A stretch of DNA of 8,213 nucleotides, from positions 1 through 8,213 of the forward strand of contig PIVH01000092.1 of the NCBI GenBank assembly GCA_003354225.1, in the 5' to 3' direction. Both the position numbers and the translations under genes were made by a program. Numbering within the stretch: the stretch's first letter is position 1; the number at the start of each line of letters is the position of its first letter. Origin of the DNA: Globobulimina sp. (Eukaryota > Foraminifera > Rotaliida). A model generated the notes under the pieces. The model did not search any database, was not told the DNA's origin, and saw only the letters and a list, made by a program, of their open reading frames with translations. Positions 6,701-8,213 of this stretch are shown piece after piece.

Positions 6701-8074
6701 ATGTCAGCAATGACTGAGACAACTGAAGGTAGTGGAGAAATGGATCTACGAACTTGGTTGCAAGAGAATAAATTAACGTCATTGCTAAAGAACCAGCGGT
6801 TTATGGAATATATTGATGAACAAGAAGCGTCTTTAAATGATATATTAGCATTAAATGAGAATGAATTGAAGTTATAATCACATACTAATATATATACTAT
6901 ACTATACTTTGCCGTAGCTTTATTTGGAAGGTATAGCTTATCCTTGCACACCGTGTGTGTAATGGTTAAACTGTTTAGAAATCCTTTTAAACAAATGCAC
7001 GGTCAACGTATTTAAAGAACGTGCGGCCATTTGTCCAGAAGTGTTCTAGCTATTTTTTCTATCCTCGCACATAAAGGGGGATCTTCCACAAATTGTACAC
7101 TGAGTGCGAGGATACAAAAATAGAACATTTGTATATTTATATTTTGATATGTACGTTATTGTGACATTTAACAGGGGCTTTATTGAAGAATGTAGTTTAC
7201 GCGTTTTAGAAAAGAAACGATTTTTACTTTCGTTGGCAAAATATCGTAAAAATGATAAAAACGAAAAGAATCCATGGCCCGCAAACGCAGCACAGCCAAT
7301 TATTATAATTCGCGGCGAAGCTGAACAAATAGCAATTGACGAGGTAGAAAAAGAAGAAAAAACGCTTCAAAACTATATCGAAAATATCAATGAGTCGATT
7401 GTGAAAACAAGACAAAACGCAAAGCATTGTGAACATTTAATTGATGAGGAATTTAATAAAATGACTGATATCATGAAACAAAGAAGAATTGCATTAAAGA
7501 AACAATTAAAAGATATTGAAAATAGAAAGTTATCGCTTTATAAAAATAATTTAGATAAAATTGTAGCAGTTAATAATAACATAAAACGTTTGCAATCTGC
7601 ATGGAATAAAATGTTGTTTGATACAAATATTCAACAAAAAGTGCGACGAAATAAAATTAAGTTGGAAGCAGAGAATATATTAAAAAAAAGTAAAAATACC
7701 TTAAAACATGAGGTTGTTGGTGCTGTGGATGAGACGTTCAATGTTAAATTCAATTCAACTGAGAATTATAAAGTTATGTAAGTGTGTTATGTGAGGTTAG
7801 TTCGATCGATATCAACTTATGTGTTTTGTGACAGTTTATTGCGGATATTGGGAAGGTTGATGGCAATGAAGTTGTTCCGCAATTGTCAGTGGTGAAAGTG
7901 TATCAAAATAACGTGGATATAAATATTGAAATTAAAGTAGATGATGATATTTTGTTATATGGATTACAATGTAAAGAATTGGTGGATCAAACGCATGCTG
8001 TTGCCGATGAGAAGAAAGATGAGGATTTAAGTCGATATTTAGAGATTAAGGTAGTGTGGGAATTAAATAATTGA
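6701..8074 (+). CDS. SAM-domain / coiled-coil protein (three exons)
   Basis: Exons 6701-6870, 7175-7772 and 7835-8074 total 1008 nt, giving 335 residues. The first intron splits a SAM domain (about 14-80): exon 1 gives DLRTWLQENKL...FMEYIDE...LNDILALNENELK and exon 2 continues GFIEECSLRVLEKKRFLLSLAKYR, matching the family pattern in which 'L..L...dLk..GI...g.R..il.al' closes the domain. Residues 108-235 are a long charged coiled coil with heptad-like Leu/Ile spacing (MKQRRIALKKQLKDIENRKL), similar in style to TRIM/B-box coiled coils, but no RING or B-box Cys/His cluster is present. Residues 245-335 look beta-rich (FIADIGKVDGNEVVPQ, then VVKVYQNNVDINIEIKV) and are unassigned. Oligomerisation through SAM and coiled coil, as a scaffold, is inferred. 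The last codons and the TGA lie in one arm of a long inverted repeat. Confidence 0.82.
6871..7174 (+). other. Intron 1 of the SAM gene (304 nt, phase 2)
   Basis: The donor TTGAA|GTTATA and acceptor TTTAACAG|GGGC join E-L-K(AA|G)-G-F-I, completing the SAM domain in frame; without it the protein stops at TAA 6875-6877. It is about five times longer than the other three introns here (56, 61 and 62 nt). The excess length is almost exactly a cluster of hairpins at 6902-7123; what remains outside it is 82 nt. Confidence 0.8.
6902..7123 (+). ncRNA. Candidate structured RNA inside an intron (four hairpins)
   Basis: Four hairpins follow one another. H1: CTATACTTT-G-CC (6902-6913) pairs with GGAAGGTATAG (6926-6936), 11 bp with one bulged G and one G-U pair. 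H2: TTGCACAC (6944-6951) pairs with GTGTGTAA (6955-6962), extended by CC/GG across a bulged T and by three further pairs. H3: ACAAATGCACG (6991-7001) pairs with CGTGC (7020-7024) and ATTTGT (7029-7034) around a 4-nt bulge. H4: TATCCTCGCAC (7060-7070) pairs perfectly with GTGCGAGGATA (7104-7114), plus outer CTATTTTT/AAAAATAG. A U-run AUUUUUU (7052-7058) precedes the H4 core, like an Sm site before a terminal stem, although it could also pair with the outer A-run. The pairings are read directly; that this is an RNA gene is inferred. I could not match it to a known family. Confidence 0.4.
7773..7834 (+). other. Intron 2 of the SAM gene (62 nt, phase 0)
   Basis: The donor TATAAA|GTTATG and acceptor TTTTGTGACAG|TTTATT join N-Y-K to F-I-A-D in frame. 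A better-looking GTAAGT donor lies 5 nt downstream (7778), but using it with this acceptor leads to a TGA near 7893 and loses the 80-codon exon 3 frame. Both introns of this gene therefore start GTTAT rather than the GTAC seen in the PH gene. Confidence 0.72.
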
Positions 8075-8146
8075 ATTTGGATGAAATAATATAAGGCCAT
8101 CGGTATCTTATTGTATACAAATTCAATTATTTGATTCCCGCACTAC
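8051..8146. repeat. 29-bp inverted repeat across the SAM gene stop codon
   Basis: Arm 1 (8051-8079) contains the last seven codons, the TGA stop and the first bases after it. Arm 2 (8118-8146) is its reverse complement at 27 of 29 positions. Both differences become U-G pairs in the plus-strand transcript, so the mRNA could form a continuous 29-bp helix with a 38-nt loop (8080-8117), inside which ATAAG/CTTAT can pair further. An AATAAA lies at 8167-8172, beyond arm 2, so the helix would be in the mature 3' end if that signal is used. Possible roles are 3'-end stability or regulation, or the trace of an inverted duplication. Confidence 0.8.
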
Positions 8147-8213
8147 GTCAAGGAAAGTAAATATACAATAAAAAATTTGAAATATACGACTGATTATTCG
8201 TTGAGAGCTAAAA
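8123..8213 (-). other. Possible 3' end of a convergent gene (weak)
   Basis: On the minus strand a frame is open from the window edge to a TGA at 8125-8123, 29 codons, ending V-V-R-E-S-N-N. The SAM gene on the other strand ends V-V-W-E-L-N-N. The match follows from the inverted repeat and is compatible with a tail-to-tail duplicated paralogue whose body lies outside the window. Upstream of these residues the two sequences do not clearly align, so this may be only the repeat arm. Confidence 0.2.

Noticed and set aside
6685-6951. Minus-strand frame opposite the SAM gene's first exon
   Set aside because: It mirrors exon 1, which is supported by the SAM motif and the in-frame splice.
6902-7123. 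Calling the intronic RNA a U1 snRNA
   Set aside because: Only one stem resembles U1. The 5' end that pairs with splice sites is missing and the Sm-like run is also able to pair, so only a generic candidate is reported.
1-8213. Transposons, CRISPR arrays, tRNA or rRNA genes, bacterial operons
   Set aside because: No transposase or reverse transcriptase motifs, spacer-repeat arrays, cloverleaf folds or conserved rRNA segments were found on either strand.

Overview
This is a compact, AT-rich nuclear eukaryotic window. Three things show it is eukaryotic: short GT-AG introns that rejoin broken reading frames, domain families that are essentially eukaryotic (Ser/Thr kinase, PH, SAM, SPRY, GNA1), and the absence of any operon or ribosome-binding-site logic. 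Low-complexity Lys/Gln/Asp/Glu/Asn stretches, 56-62 nt introns and gene spacing down to 46 bp suggest a protist. The SPRY-like protein, with its short 'VPDSIINLIFKF' type leader, is of a kind I associate with amoeboid/rhizarian genomes, but I cannot name the lineage.

Layout, left to right. 1-544: non-coding leader with CCAAT-like motifs, a three-copy GTA(C/T)ATCAA repeat and a TATA-like box. 545-2044 (+): single-exon Ser/Thr protein kinase with an HQD catalytic loop. 2332-3129 (-): SPRY-like protein with a possible N-myristoylation signal, convergent with the kinase. 3296-5302 (-): three-exon protein with three PH domains and an acidic tail; the raw frames give the wrong N-terminus and split it in two, while two introns of 61 and 56 nt rebuild one 629-residue protein. 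5303-6177: an 875-nt gap with palindromes, repeats and one nearly open minus-strand frame. 6178-6654 (-): glucosamine-6-phosphate N-acetyltransferase (GNA1). 6655-6700: a 46-bp divergent promoter. 6701-8074 (+): three-exon SAM/coiled-coil protein, 335 residues, whose SAM domain is interrupted by a 304-nt intron. 8051-8146: a 29-bp inverted repeat over the last codons and stop of that gene.

The genes do not form an obvious pathway. GNA1 is housekeeping (UDP-GlcNAc synthesis). The kinase, the triple-PH protein, the possibly myristoylated SPRY protein and the SAM/coiled-coil protein are signalling or scaffold types, two of them plausibly membrane-associated; co-regulation is not demonstrated.

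I do not see a clear new biological system. The best candidates for a second look are (i) the 304-nt intron, which holds four successive hairpins (6902-7123) with an Sm-like U-run before the last, laid out like a small nuclear RNA, and (ii) the 29-bp inverted repeat across the stop codon of the SAM gene, whose other arm would encode nearly the same C-terminus on the opposite strand.
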